Below are positions 8,064-17,493 of a stretch of DNA of 40,384 bases, one piece after another. The translations under genes were made by a program, and so were the position numbers. The notes beneath the pieces were generated by a model. The model was not told where the DNA came from, ran no database searches, and saw only the letters and a list, made by a program, of their open reading frames with translations. This DNA comes from Bacillota bacterium (GTDB lineage: Bacteria > Bacillota_A > Clostridia > Tissierellales > Peptoniphilaceae), in the NCBI GenBank assembly GCA_023418535.1, contig JAEZZN010000108.1, forward strand, positions 1 through 40,384. The letters are read 5' to 3'. The first letter of the stretch is position 1, and every line of letters begins with the position of its first letter.

Positions 8064-11000
8064 AAGAATATTTGTAAAAAAACGTCATGATTATAGTAAG
8101 GAATCACAGAATTTAAAAGCAACTCTTAATAAAGAATTTAATGTTGAATTATCAAGTCTTGACGAATATGTTATCTATGACATATTCAATATAAAAGAAG
8201 AACTTTTTGAAATATCTAAAGAAAGAATATTCTCAGAAACAATGATTGATGAAGTATATGAAAGTGTTGAACTAAAAGAAAATCAATACATTGCTTATGA
8301 AACTCTTCCTGCACAATATGATCAAAGAGCAGATTCTTCTATGCAAGCATTAAGATTAATTGATAATAAAACAGAAGCTTTTGTAAGATCAGGTAAATTA
8401 GTAGTATTTGATAAAAAATTTAGTGATGAAAAATTACAAGAATTAAAAGAATTTTTTATAAATCCAATAGAATCTCATGAAAAAGATTTAGATATTTTAG
8501 ATTTTAATATAAATTCTGAAGTAAAACCAATGAAAAACTTAGATGGATTTATAGAATATACAGAAAATCAGCTGCTTGAATTAAAGGACGAACTTTCACT
8601 AGCTTTAGAAATAGATGATTTACTATTTATTCAAGAATATTTTAAAAAAGAAAATAGAAATCCTTCAGAAACAGAAATCTATGTATTAGATGTATTTTGG
8701 TCAGATCATTGTAGACATACGACATTTGAAACGAGCCTTAAAGAAATTAAAATTGAGTCCAAGCTATTCAATAAAGAAATGCAAGAAGCTTTTGACTATT
8801 ATTTAGGCCTTCGTGATGAATTACATATAGAAAAACCAATTAGATTGATGGATATGGCATCTATTATTGGTAAATATCACACTAAGATATTGGACGATGA
8901 AAATATTGAAACAAGTGAAGAAATAAATGCGTGTTCATTTTTCACCGAAATAGAAAACGATGGAAAAAAAGAAAAATGGTTGATTCAATTTAAAAATGAA
9001 ACTCACAATCATCCATCAGAAATTGAACCTTTTGGTGGTGCTTCAACATGTATTGGTGGAGCAATAAGAGATCCACTTTCAGGTAGATCATATGTATATC
9101 AAGCTATGAGAGTTTCAGGATCTGGAAATATTTTACAAAAAAGAGAAGATACATTACAAAATAAATTACCACAAGTAGATATATCTAAAGGAAAAGCTCA
9201 CGGAAATAGTTCTTATGGTAATCAAATAGGGCTTGCAACTACATATGTAAAAGAAATATATGACGATTCATATATTGCCAAGACTATGGAAGTAGGAGCT
9301 GTAGTAGGAGCTGTTAAAGCAGATAATTACAAGAGAGAAAGTTTGAAACCAGGCGATATAGTAGTAATGATTGGTGGAAGAACTGGTCGAGATGGTATTC
9401 AAGGAGCATCTGGATCATCAGTAGAACACAATGATGATTCATTAGTAACTGCATCAAGCCAAGTTCAAAAAGGTAATCCTGTAGAAGAAAGAAAAATTCA
9501 AAGACTATTTAGAAAACCAGAAGTTACTAAATTAATTAAAAAATGTAATGACTTTGGAGCTGGTGGAGTATCTGTTGCAATTGGAGAACTTTCAGAAGGA
9601 ATTGAAATTTATTTAGAAAGAGTTAAAACTAAATATAAAGGATTAAATCCGACAGAAATAGCAATCAGTGAATCACAAGAAAGAATGGCAGTAGGAATTG
9701 CAAAAGAAGATTATGATGCATTTGTAAAAGAATGTGAAAAAGAAAATTTAGAATATGTACATGCAGCTACTATTACTGATAAGAATAGACTTCAAATGTA
9801 TTATAATGGCGAAAAAGTGGTAGATTTCAAAGCTGAGTTTTTAGAAACTGCAGGTATAAGAAAAGAAGCAAATGCAACACTTATAGATAATAATGAAATA
9901 AATCCATTTGAAGATAAAGAAGTTTCAAAAGAAGCAATTTTAGAAGAACTAGCTGATTTGAATATTACAAATCAAAAGGGAATGGTTTCTATGTTTGACT
10001 CAACTGTTGGAGCAATGACAGTTATGATGCCATATGCAGGAAAGACAAAACTTACACCAGTTCAAGCATCTGTTGCTGCAATCCCGACACTTTATTCAAC
10101 TCCGGATACAGCAACAGCATTAACATATGGATTTATTCCAAAAATTTCAAAATATTCACCATTTTTATCAAGTATATATTCTGTGCTTATATCAGTGGCA
10201 AAAGTATATGCAATAGGTGGAGATAAAGAAAATCTATACTTCTCATTCCAAGAATATTTTGAAAAATTAGGCTTGGATGAAAAGAAATGGGGTAAAGTAA
10301 CTCAATCATTATTAGGTTCAATACTTGCTCAAAAAGCTTTTGAAAGACCTTCAATTGGTGGTAAAGACTCTATGTCAGGTACATTTAATGATTTAAATGT
10401 TGTTGAAACATTAATATCATTTGCTTGTGCGCCAGTTAAAATTAAAAATGTAATTACTCCAGAATTAAAAGAAATTGATAATAAATTATATATTTTAGAT
10501 TTAGAAAAGTCAGAAAATTCATATCCTAATTTAGATAAATATATTAAAGATTTAGAATTGCTAAATGATTATATTTTAGATAAAAAGGTAGTTTCTGCAT
10601 ATGTATTGGAGCATGAATCGATAGCTTCAGGACTATTAAAAATGGGACTTGGTAATGAATTAGGTATGGATATTGAATTCGAAAATGTTCTTAATTTTAG
10701 ACCAGGTTCAATATTGATAGAAGCAAATGAAGATCTAGACTTTGAATATTTAGGTAAGATTAGTGAAAATATTAGTGTAAATGGAATTGAACTAACAAAA
10801 GAAGAAGTTCTTTCTTCATATATGAATACATTAGAGGACATTTATCCAACATACTATAATCTGGATAAAGGAAATGTAGAGAATATCACTGTACAAAAAA
10901 ATGATAATAAATATTATAAAGAAATTGTAGAAAATGTAAATGTAGTAATTCCAGTATTTCCAGGTACTAACTCAGAGTATGATACACAAAAAGCATTTGA

Positions 11001-11724
11001 AGAAGCTGGAGCTTATGTAAATCAAGTTGTATTTACAAATACAAAAGATGATGATATTGCAAATTCAATTAACGAATTTGTAAAACAAATTGAAAAATCA
11101 CATATTATCGCATTCCCAGGAGGATTCTCAGCAGGGGATGAACCAGATGGCTCAGCAAAATTTATTGTAAATATAATTAAAAATGAAAAAGTAAAAAATG
11201 CAATTCATAAGCATTTAGAAGATAAGAAATTAATACTAGGTATTTGTAATGGATTCCAAGCACTTATAAAATCTGGATTAATCCCATATGGAGAAATTAG
11301 AGATTTAGATAAAGATGATCTAACATTATTTAGAAATGAGGGATTTAGACATATTTCTGATACGGCAATTACAAGAGTTGCAAATACCACATCTCCTTGG
11401 ACACAAAATTTTGAAGTAAATAAATTGCATGAAGTAGTTCTAAGTCATGGAGAAGGTAAACTTGTAGGAAAAAATATTGAAAAATTCAAACATCTAGCTG
11501 CATTCCAATATGTAGATAATGATGGAAATGCTACCTTAAATGGTAAATATAATCCAAATGGTTCATTATATGCTATAGAAGGTATGATAAGTGAAGATGG
11601 ATTAATTTTAGGCAAGATGGGACATAGTGAAAGATCTGGCGAAAACCTATATATTACACAAAGTATTAAGGAAAGACAAGATATATTCGCAAATGGTGTA
11701 AATTATTTTACAAGGGGAAATTAA
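8056..11724 (+). CDS. purL: FGAM synthase, long single-chain form (PurL with fused PurQ-like glutaminase)
   Basis: Converts FGAR, ATP and glutamine to FGAM. At 1222 residues it is the fused clostridial-type enzyme: N-terminal domain and linker (SDHCRHTTFET near 215), ATP-binding AIRS-like domains (FKNETHNHPSEIEPFGGAST, GGRTGRDGIQG, FGAGGVSVAIGEL), and a C-terminal class I glutamine amidotransferase. The amidotransferase keeps its nucleophile, Cys1064 (LGICNGFQ), and the His/Glu element GHSER near the end, so ammonia delivery here looks intact, unlike in PurF next door. The start is TTG (8056) with GGAGG at 8046-8050; there is no ATG in position. It overlaps purK by eight bases. Confidence 0.95.
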   Translation: MNKRIFVKKRHDYSKESQNLKATLNKEFNVELSSLDEYVIYDIFNIKEELFEISKERIFSETMIDEVYESVELKENQYIAYETLPAQYDQRADSSMQALRLIDNKTEAFVRSGKLVVFDKKFSDEKLQELKEFFINPIESHEKDLDILDFNINSEVKPMKNLDGFIEYTENQLLELKDELSLALEIDDLLFIQEYFKKENRNPSETEIYVLDVFWSDHCRHTTFETSLKEIKIESKLFNKEMQEAFDYYLGLRDELHIEKPIRLMDMASIIGKYHTKILDDENIETSEEINACSFFTEIENDGKKEKWLIQFKNETHNHPSEIEPFGGASTCIGGAIRDPLSGRSYVYQAMRVSGSGNILQKREDTLQNKLPQVDISKGKAHGNSSYGNQIGLATTYVKEIYDDSYIAKTMEVGAVVGAVKADNYKRESLKPGDIVVMIGGRTGRDGIQGASGSSVEHNDDSLVTASSQVQKGNPVEERKIQRLFRKPEVTKLIKKCNDFGAGGVSVAIGELSEGIEIYLERVKTKYKGLNPTEIAISESQERMAVGIAKEDYDAFVKECEKENLEYVHAATITDKNRLQMYYNGEKVVDFKAEFLETAGIRKEANATLIDNNEINPFEDKEVSKEAILEELADLNITNQKGMVSMFDSTVGAMTVMMPYAGKTKLTPVQASVAAIPTLYSTPDTATALTYGFIPKISKYSPFLSSIYSVLISVAKVYAIGGDKENLYFSFQEYFEKLGLDEKKWGKVTQSLLGSILAQKAFERPSIGGKDSMSGTFNDLNVVETLISFACAPVKIKNVITPELKEIDNKLYILDLEKSENSYPNLDKYIKDLELLNDYILDKKVVSAYVLEHESIASGLLKMGLGNELGMDIEFENVLNFRPGSILIEANEDLDFEYLGKISENISVNGIELTKEEVLSSYMNTLEDIYPTYYNLDKGNVENITVQKNDNKYYKEIVENVNVVIPVFPGTNSEYDTQKAFEEAGAYVNQVVFTNTKDDDIANSINEFVKQIEKSHIIAFPGGFSAGDEPDGSAKFIVNIIKNEKVKNAIHKHLEDKKLILGICNGFQALIKSGLIPYGEIRDLDKDDLTLFRNEGFRHISDTAITRVANTTSPWTQNFEVNKLHEVVLSHGEGKLVGKNIEKFKHLAAFQYVDNDGNATLNGKYNPNGSLYAIEGMISEDGLILGKMGHSERSGENLYITQSIKERQDIFANGVNYFTRGN

Positions 11725-11727
11725 TAA

Positions 11728-13155
11728 ATGTTTGGTATTTGGAATAATAAAGATGCAGCAAATTTAACATATTTTGCACTTCATAGTATGCAACACAGAG
11801 GACAAGAAGGTGCAGGAATTGTATCAGGTGATGATAAAAAACTAAAAGGATACAGAAATATTGGACTATTAAATCAAGTTTTTAATGACAAAAATATACT
11901 TGATAATTTGACAGGCGACAATGCTCTTGGATCTGTTTGGTATTCTAGTGGACAAACTAAGACTACTCAAAATATCGAGCCTCTATTGTTTAAATTCTAT
12001 GATGAACATATTGGTATTACAATGTCAGGAAATTTGATAAATACTCTAAGTCTTAGAAAATCATTAGAAGCAGATGGAGCTGTTTTTCATTCTGCATCAG
12101 ATGCAGAGATAATTGTTCATCTTTTAAGAAGAAGTCAAAAAGAAACTTTTGAAGAAAAACTAATAGATTCAGTATCAAAATTAAAAGGTGCATTTTCTAT
12201 AGTAGTTTTAACCCAAAAATCAATGTATGGACTTGTTGACAAAAATTCTTTTAGACCTTTGGTTTTAGGAAAATTAGAAGATTCTATTGTAATAGCATCT
12301 GAAACGTGTGCATTCAACGTGTTAGGAGCTGAATTTATAGATAATATCGAGGCTGGAGAACTTGTTAAAATTGATGATAATGGATACGAAGTAAAATCAT
12401 ATACAAAACCAGGAAAGATAACTGTTGAATCCATGGAATTTATCTATTTTGCAAGACCAGACTCTACAATTTTAGGAAGAAATGTTCATATGGTCAGAAA
12501 AAAAACAGGGAATATTTTAGCAAAAGAGAGTCCTGTAGATGCAGATATAGTAGTTGGAGTTCCAAATTCATCACTTTCATTAGCGTCAGGATATGCTGAA
12601 GAAATAGGTCTTCCATATGAAATGGGTCTAATTAAAAATCAATATATTGGTCGTACATTTATAAATCCTGTTCAAAATATGAGAGAGTTAGCAGTCAAGA
12701 TGAAGCTTTCCGCTTTATCAGATGTAGTAAAAGATAAGAGAGTTGTTTTACTTGATGACTCGATTGTTAGAGGAACTACTTGTTTTAGAATTGTTAAGAT
12801 GTTAAAAAATGCTGGAGCAAAAGAAGTTCATGTGAGAATAGGATCACCATTGATTATGTTTCCGAGTTTCTCAGGAATTGATATGAAAACATCTAAGGAA
12901 ATTAGAGGAGCAAATAAAACTAAGGATGAAATTTGTGAGGAAATTGGTGCTGATTCTTTAGATTTTTTATCAATAGAAGGACTTAAAAAATCAATTGGAC
13001 TTAATATTGACAATGACCAGTCTGGAATATCACTGGATATATTCAATGCATCATATGTTGATGGTTTAGGAGATAATGAAGAGAAATTTAATCAAGAATT
13101 AACTAATATACAAAAAGAATTTTTAAAAAACAAAGGGGTTAATTATGAGCAGTAA
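11728..13155 (+). CDS. purF: Amidophosphoribosyltransferase with a degenerate glutaminase site
   Basis: First committed purine step, PRPP to phosphoribosylamine. The C-terminal phosphoribosyltransferase domain is intact: VVLLDDSIVRGTT PRPP loop at about 338-350, YFARPDS and LIKNQYIGRTF. The N-terminal Ntn glutaminase fold is present (HSMQHRGQEGAGI), but the protein starts MFGIW where relatives read CGVFGIW, so the nucleophilic N-terminal Cys is missing. An in-frame TAA (11725-11727) directly before the ATG rules out an extension. The Arg of GHxRY is Trp71 (GSVWY), and HNGN is MSGN (Ser100). The four Cys that bind [4Fe-4S] in Bacillus-type PurF are also gone. The enzyme probably uses free ammonia or a partner. 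It overlaps purM by 11 bases. Confidence 0.93.
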   Translation: MFGIWNNKDAANLTYFALHSMQHRGQEGAGIVSGDDKKLKGYRNIGLLNQVFNDKNILDNLTGDNALGSVWYSSGQTKTTQNIEPLLFKFYDEHIGITMSGNLINTLSLRKSLEADGAVFHSASDAEIIVHLLRRSQKETFEEKLIDSVSKLKGAFSIVVLTQKSMYGLVDKNSFRPLVLGKLEDSIVIASETCAFNVLGAEFIDNIEAGELVKIDDNGYEVKSYTKPGKITVESMEFIYFARPDSTILGRNVHMVRKKTGNILAKESPVDADIVVGVPNSSLSLASGYAEEIGLPYEMGLIKNQYIGRTFINPVQNMRELAVKMKLSALSDVVKDKRVVLLDDSIVRGTTCFRIVKMLKNAGAKEVHVRIGSPLIMFPSFSGIDMKTSKEIRGANKTKDEICEEIGADSLDFLSIEGLKKSIGLNIDNDQSGISLDIFNASYVDGLGDNEEKFNQELTNIQKEFLKNKGVNYEQ

Positions 13156-14149
13156 ATATCAAGAATCGGGTGTAAGTCTTGAAAAAGGCTATGAATCTGT
13201 CGAAAATATAAAAAAACATGTTGAAAAAACTAGAAATAAAGGCATGATGTCTATGATTGGAAGTTTTGGTGGAGCATTTGATTTATCTGCTTATGACTTT
13301 AAAAATCCAGTTTTAGTAAGTGGTACAGACGGGGTAGGAACTAAATTAAAATTAGCATTTGAGTTAAATAAACATGACACCATCGGCATAGATGTTGTTG
13401 CAATGTGTGTAAATGATGTACTTGCTCAAGGAGCAATACCTCTATTTTTCCTTGATTATCTAGCAGTCGGTAAAAATAACCCAGATCAAATAGAGCAAAT
13501 TGTAAAAGGCGTTGCAGATGGATGTATACAATCCGATATGGCATTGATAGGTGGAGAAACAGCAGAGATGCCAGGATTTTATAAAGAGGGAGAATACGAT
13601 ATTGCTGGTTTTTGTGTAGGAGCTCAAGAAAAAGATTTATTGATATCCTCTGAAAATACTGAATCTGGACAAATTGTAATAGGGGTAAAATCTTCAGGAT
13701 TCCACTCAAATGGATTTTCACTTATAAGAAAAATTATTTCAGATAATAATATTGATTTAGATGAAAAATTTGAGGATTCAACAGTTGGAGAAGCTTTATT
13801 AACTCCTACAAAAATTTATGTAAAAGATATTTTACCATTAATGGAAAAAGTTAATCTTAAAGGTATTTCTCATATCACTGGTGGTGGTTTTTATGAAAAT
13901 TTACCAAGATGTCTAAAATCCGGTCTTGGAATGAAAATAGATAAATCAGCATATGAAGTTCCTAAAATATTTAGATATATCCAAGAAAAAGGAAATATCA
14001 ATGAAGATGAAATGTATCAAGTATTCAATATGGGAGTTGGACTTGTAATAGTAGTAGATAAGAAAGATGTAGACACAGTGCTTGAAATGGTAAATGATAG
14101 TTTTATATTAGGTGAAGTTACAGATAAAGAAGGAATAGAAATCATATGA
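13145..14149 (+). CDS. purM: AIR synthetase (phosphoribosylformylglycinamidine cyclo-ligase)
   Basis: Closes the imidazole ring: FGAM plus ATP gives AIR. The 334-residue protein has the family signatures SGTDGVGTKLKLAF, GIDVVAMCVNDVLAQGA, IGGETAEMPGFY and ITGGGFYENLPR. Length is normal (about 340). The start ATG lies inside the last codons of purF (11-base overlap), with AAAGGGG as ribosome site, and the stop overlaps purN (ATGA). No missing key residues were noticed. Confidence 0.96.
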   Translation: MSSKYQESGVSLEKGYESVENIKKHVEKTRNKGMMSMIGSFGGAFDLSAYDFKNPVLVSGTDGVGTKLKLAFELNKHDTIGIDVVAMCVNDVLAQGAIPLFFLDYLAVGKNNPDQIEQIVKGVADGCIQSDMALIGGETAEMPGFYKEGEYDIAGFCVGAQEKDLLISSENTESGQIVIGVKSSGFHSNGFSLIRKIISDNNIDLDEKFEDSTVGEALLTPTKIYVKDILPLMEKVNLKGISHITGGGFYENLPRCLKSGLGMKIDKSAYEVPKIFRYIQEKGNINEDEMYQVFNMGVGLVIVVDKKDVDTVLEMVNDSFILGEVTDKEGIEII

Positions 14150-14709
14150 TAAATATAGCTATTTTCGCTTCAGGAACAGGATCAAATTTTGTAAATCTTG
14201 TTCAAAATGAAGAACTTAAAAACTATTGTAATATAAAATTATTAATATGTGATAATCCAAAGGCAAAAGTAATAGAAAGTGCTAAAAAATTAAACATCGA
14301 TACATTTGTATTTAATCCAAAAGATTTTAATTCAAAGATAGAATACGAAGATGTAATACTAGATAAAGTAAAAGAAATGGACTATTTAGTCTTAGCTGGA
14401 TATATGAGAATAATTTCTCCACATTTTCTAGAAAAATATCCTGGTAAAATTATCAATATTCATCCTTCTTTATTACCTCTATATAAAGGAATAAACTCTA
14501 TAGAAAGAGCTTATAACAATAGAGATGATGAAATAGGAGTTAGTATTCATTATGTAAATGAAAAGGTAGATGATGGAGAAATAATTGTACAAGATAAATT
14601 TGTCGTCGATTATAGCGAAAATCTAAATGAAATAACAAAGAGGGTTCATCAATTAGAACATAAATTGTATCCTAATATATTGATAAACATTTTTAAGGAG
14701 CAAAAATGA
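14146..14709 (+). CDS. purN: GAR transformylase, 10-formyl-THF dependent
   Basis: Transfers formyl from 10-formyl-THF to GAR. The N-terminal FASGTGSNF is the phosphate-binding loop. The catalytic Asn-His-Asp set is visible in INIHPSLLP and in the VDDGEII loop. Length (187) is normal. It overlaps purM by four bases (ATGA) and purH by four. The cofactor can come from Fhs, encoded at the end of the same operon; the FolD homologue at 1049 may be unable to supply it. Confidence 0.95.
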   Translation: MINIAIFASGTGSNFVNLVQNEELKNYCNIKLLICDNPKAKVIESAKKLNIDTFVFNPKDFNSKIEYEDVILDKVKEMDYLVLAGYMRIISPHFLEKYPGKIINIHPSLLPLYKGINSIERAYNNRDDEIGVSIHYVNEKVDDGEIIVQDKFVVDYSENLNEITKRVHQLEHKLYPNILINIFKEQK

Positions 14710-16226
14710 AAAAGGCATTAATTAGTGTAAGTGACAAAACGAATATTGTAGAATTTGCTAAGGGACTTGTTGAAAATAATTATGAAATTGTTTCTACCGG
14801 CGGTACATTAAAATATTTAAGTGATAATAATATTGATTGTATTAGCATAGACAGTTTTACAGGATTTCCTGAAATTTTAGACGGAAGAGTAAAAACATTA
14901 AATCCTAAAGTACATGGTGGACTTTTATCAAAAAGAGATGATGAAAATCATAAGAAACAAATTAAAGAAAATGACATAGAATACATAGATTTAGTTTGTG
15001 TAAATTTATATCCATTTGAAGAAACTTTAAAAAAAGAAAATGTTACTGATGAAGAAATTATAGAAAATATAGATATCGGTGGTCCTAGTATGTTAAGATC
15101 TGCTGCTAAAAACTTTAAGTTTGTAACAGTAGTTACCGATATAGCAGATTATAATAAAGTCCTTGATGAAATTACAAAAAATGGGGATACAAGTTTAGAA
15201 ACGAGATCGTATTTAGCGGCTAAGGTATACAATAAAACTGCTTATTATGATTCAATAATTGCTAAATATTTTAATCAAAAATATAATTTAAATCCTGAAA
15301 AATTAATATTAACATTTACAAAAGAAGATGAATTGAGATATGGTGAAAATCCACATCAATCAGCTACCCACTATATTGATGATAATAATACATCATATGC
15401 ACTTCAAAATGCCGAACAATTACATGGTAAGAAAATGTCATATAATAATATCCAAGATGCAAGTGCAGCGCTTGATATACTTCAAGAGTTTGATGAAACA
15501 GTATGTGTGGCATTGAAACATATGAACCCTTGTGGGGTATCACTTGGGGATACTGTGTATGATGCGTTTATGGGAGCATACAATGCTGATCCCGTATCTA
15601 TATTTGGTGGAATTGTAGCGATAAATGGAAAAGTTGATATAGAAACTGCTAAAGAAATGCATAATATATTCTTAGAAATTATATTAGCTGAAGATTATGA
15701 TGATGAAGCTTTAGATTTATTAAAATCTAAAAAGAATTTAAGAATATATAAAATTAATAAAAAAACTAAAAAAAATCCACAATTAATAAAATCAGTTAGA
15801 GGTGGAATTTTAGTTCAAGACTATGATGATGAAATTTTTGCTGAATTAGATACAGTAACTAAAAAGCAAGTTAGTGAAGAAGAAATGAAAGATTTACTAT
15901 TTGGATATAAAATAGTTAAACATGTTAAATCAAATGCTATAGTATTAGTTAAAAATGGACAAACTATAGGTGTTGGCGCTGGTCAGATGAATAGAGTTGG
16001 ATCATGTCAAATAGCTTTAGAACAAGCTGGTGAAAAAGCAGAAGGGGCAGTTCTTGCATCAGATGCATTTTTCCCAATGAGAGACAGTGTTGATTTAGCT
16101 GCAAAACATGGTATTTGTTCAATTATTCAACCGGGTGGTTCAATTAAAGATCAAGAATCAATAGATGCATGTGATGAAAATAATATCTCAATGGTATTTA
16201 CAAAGATGCGTCACTTTAAACATTAA
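14706..16226 (+). CDS. purH: Bifunctional AICAR transformylase/IMP cyclohydrolase
   Basis: Carries out the last two steps to IMP. The N-terminal IMP cyclohydrolase (MGS-like) domain opens with ALISVSDKTNIVEFA and has STGGTLKYL and GRVKTLNPKVHGG. The C-terminal transformylase domain has ALKHMNPCGVSLG (the Lys-His of the active site), ASDAFFPMRDSVD and IIQPGGSIKD. The 506-residue length is standard. It overlaps purN by four bases and is followed after 17 bases by purD. It uses 10-formyl-THF. Confidence 0.96.
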   Translation: MKKALISVSDKTNIVEFAKGLVENNYEIVSTGGTLKYLSDNNIDCISIDSFTGFPEILDGRVKTLNPKVHGGLLSKRDDENHKKQIKENDIEYIDLVCVNLYPFEETLKKENVTDEEIIENIDIGGPSMLRSAAKNFKFVTVVTDIADYNKVLDEITKNGDTSLETRSYLAAKVYNKTAYYDSIIAKYFNQKYNLNPEKLILTFTKEDELRYGENPHQSATHYIDDNNTSYALQNAEQLHGKKMSYNNIQDASAALDILQEFDETVCVALKHMNPCGVSLGDTVYDAFMGAYNADPVSIFGGIVAINGKVDIETAKEMHNIFLEIILAEDYDDEALDLLKSKKNLRIYKINKKTKKNPQLIKSVRGGILVQDYDDEIFAELDTVTKKQVSEEEMKDLLFGYKIVKHVKSNAIVLVKNGQTIGVGAGQMNRVGSCQIALEQAGEKAEGAVLASDAFFPMRDSVDLAAKHGICSIIQPGGSIKDQESIDACDENNISMVFTKMRHFKH

Positions 16227-16243
16227 TAAATTAAGGGAATGAT

Positions 16244-17485
16244 ATGGCAAATATATTAGTTGTAGGAAATGGTGGTAGAGAACACGCCATTGCGGAAAAA
16301 TTTAATAATGAAAATCATGAAGTATTTATGCTAGGTCAAAATCCTGGTGTAAATAAATTTGGAAAATGTATAGATATTAAAGAGGAAGAAATATCTAAAT
16401 TTTGTAAAGATAATAAAATTGATTTAGTATTTATAGGACCAGAAGCTTTTCTTGTAGATGGACTAGTAGATAAACTTGAAGATGAAGGTATTAGAGTATT
16501 TGGGCCAAGAAAAAATGCTGCAATTCTTGAAGGGAGTAAGGCTTTTTCAAAGGATTTTATGAAAAAATATAATATTCCTACAGCTGAGTATGAAACATTT
16601 AATGATATAGAAAAAGCTTTAGAGTATTTAAAGAATTGTGAATTTCCAATAGTTATTAAAGCTGATGGAATAGCTGCAGGAAAAGGAGTAGTAATTCTAG
16701 AAAATTATAAAGAAGCAAAAGACAGCTTAGAAGAAATAATGCTTCATAAAAAATTTGATAATGCGGGTAATACTATAGTTATTGAAGAATTTTTAGAAGG
16801 AGAAGAATTTTCATTGATGGCTTTTGTATCTGGTGAAAAAGTTTATCCTATGAAAATTGCTCAAGATCACAAAAGAGCATTTGATGGAGATAAAGGTCTA
16901 AATACTGGTGGAATGGGAGTATATATGCCTATCAAAAACATATCAGATACTGATATAGAAGAAGCTATAGAAAAGATACTTATTCCTACTGCAAAAGCAA
17001 TGCTTAATGAAGGTCGAGAGTTCAAAGGTATATTGTTTGCCGGACTAATGAAGACAAAATCAGGTATAAAAACTATTGAATACAATGTAAGATTTGGTGA
17101 TCCTGAATCAGAGATTGTATTACAAAGCTTAAATACAAGTTTATATGATATTTCAAATGCAATTATAGATGGAAAAGATATTGAAATAGAGTGGAATGAT
17201 AAGGCTAGAGTAGGAGTTGTAATAGCTTCAAAAGGTTATCCAGAAGATTATAAAAAGGGATATGAGATTAAAGGCTTAGAAAATATCACATCGAAAATTT
17301 ATCATATGGGAACTATAGAAAAAGATGGCAAAATCTATACAAATGGTGGAAGATTATTGTTGATTTGTGAAGAAGATGATAATTTAGAAAATGCTATTTC
17401 TAAGGTTTACGAAAGCATACAAAAAATAGAATGCGATAATATTTTTTATAGAAAAGATATTGGACATTTTTCGCTAAAAAAATAG
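16244..17485 (+). CDS. purD: GAR synthetase (phosphoribosylamine-glycine ligase)
   Basis: ATP-grasp ligase joining glycine to phosphoribosylamine, the unstable PurF product. The 413-residue protein has LVVGNGGREHAIAEK at the N-terminus, IGPEAFLVDGLVD, the ATP-grasp loop IKADGIAAGKGV, QDHKRAFDGDKGLNTGGMGVY and FGDPESE near the metal site. All are typical. It has its own GGGA-type ribosome site and ends eight bases before fhs, whose ribosome site overlaps its stop region. Confidence 0.96.
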   Translation: MANILVVGNGGREHAIAEKFNNENHEVFMLGQNPGVNKFGKCIDIKEEEISKFCKDNKIDLVFIGPEAFLVDGLVDKLEDEGIRVFGPRKNAAILEGSKAFSKDFMKKYNIPTAEYETFNDIEKALEYLKNCEFPIVIKADGIAAGKGVVILENYKEAKDSLEEIMLHKKFDNAGNTIVIEEFLEGEEFSLMAFVSGEKVYPMKIAQDHKRAFDGDKGLNTGGMGVYMPIKNISDTDIEEAIEKILIPTAKAMLNEGREFKGILFAGLMKTKSGIKTIEYNVRFGDPESEIVLQSLNTSLYDISNAIIDGKDIEIEWNDKARVGVVIASKGYPEDYKKGYEIKGLENITSKIYHMGTIEKDGKIYTNGGRLLLICEEDDNLENAISKVYESIQKIECDNIFYRKDIGHFSLKK

Positions 17486-17493
17486 GAGTACAA

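Noticed and set aside
13341..13721. 126-codon minus-strand frame opposite purM
   Set aside because: Antisense shadow: low-complexity Leu/His/Gln-rich translation, no ribosome site, and purM is unambiguous.
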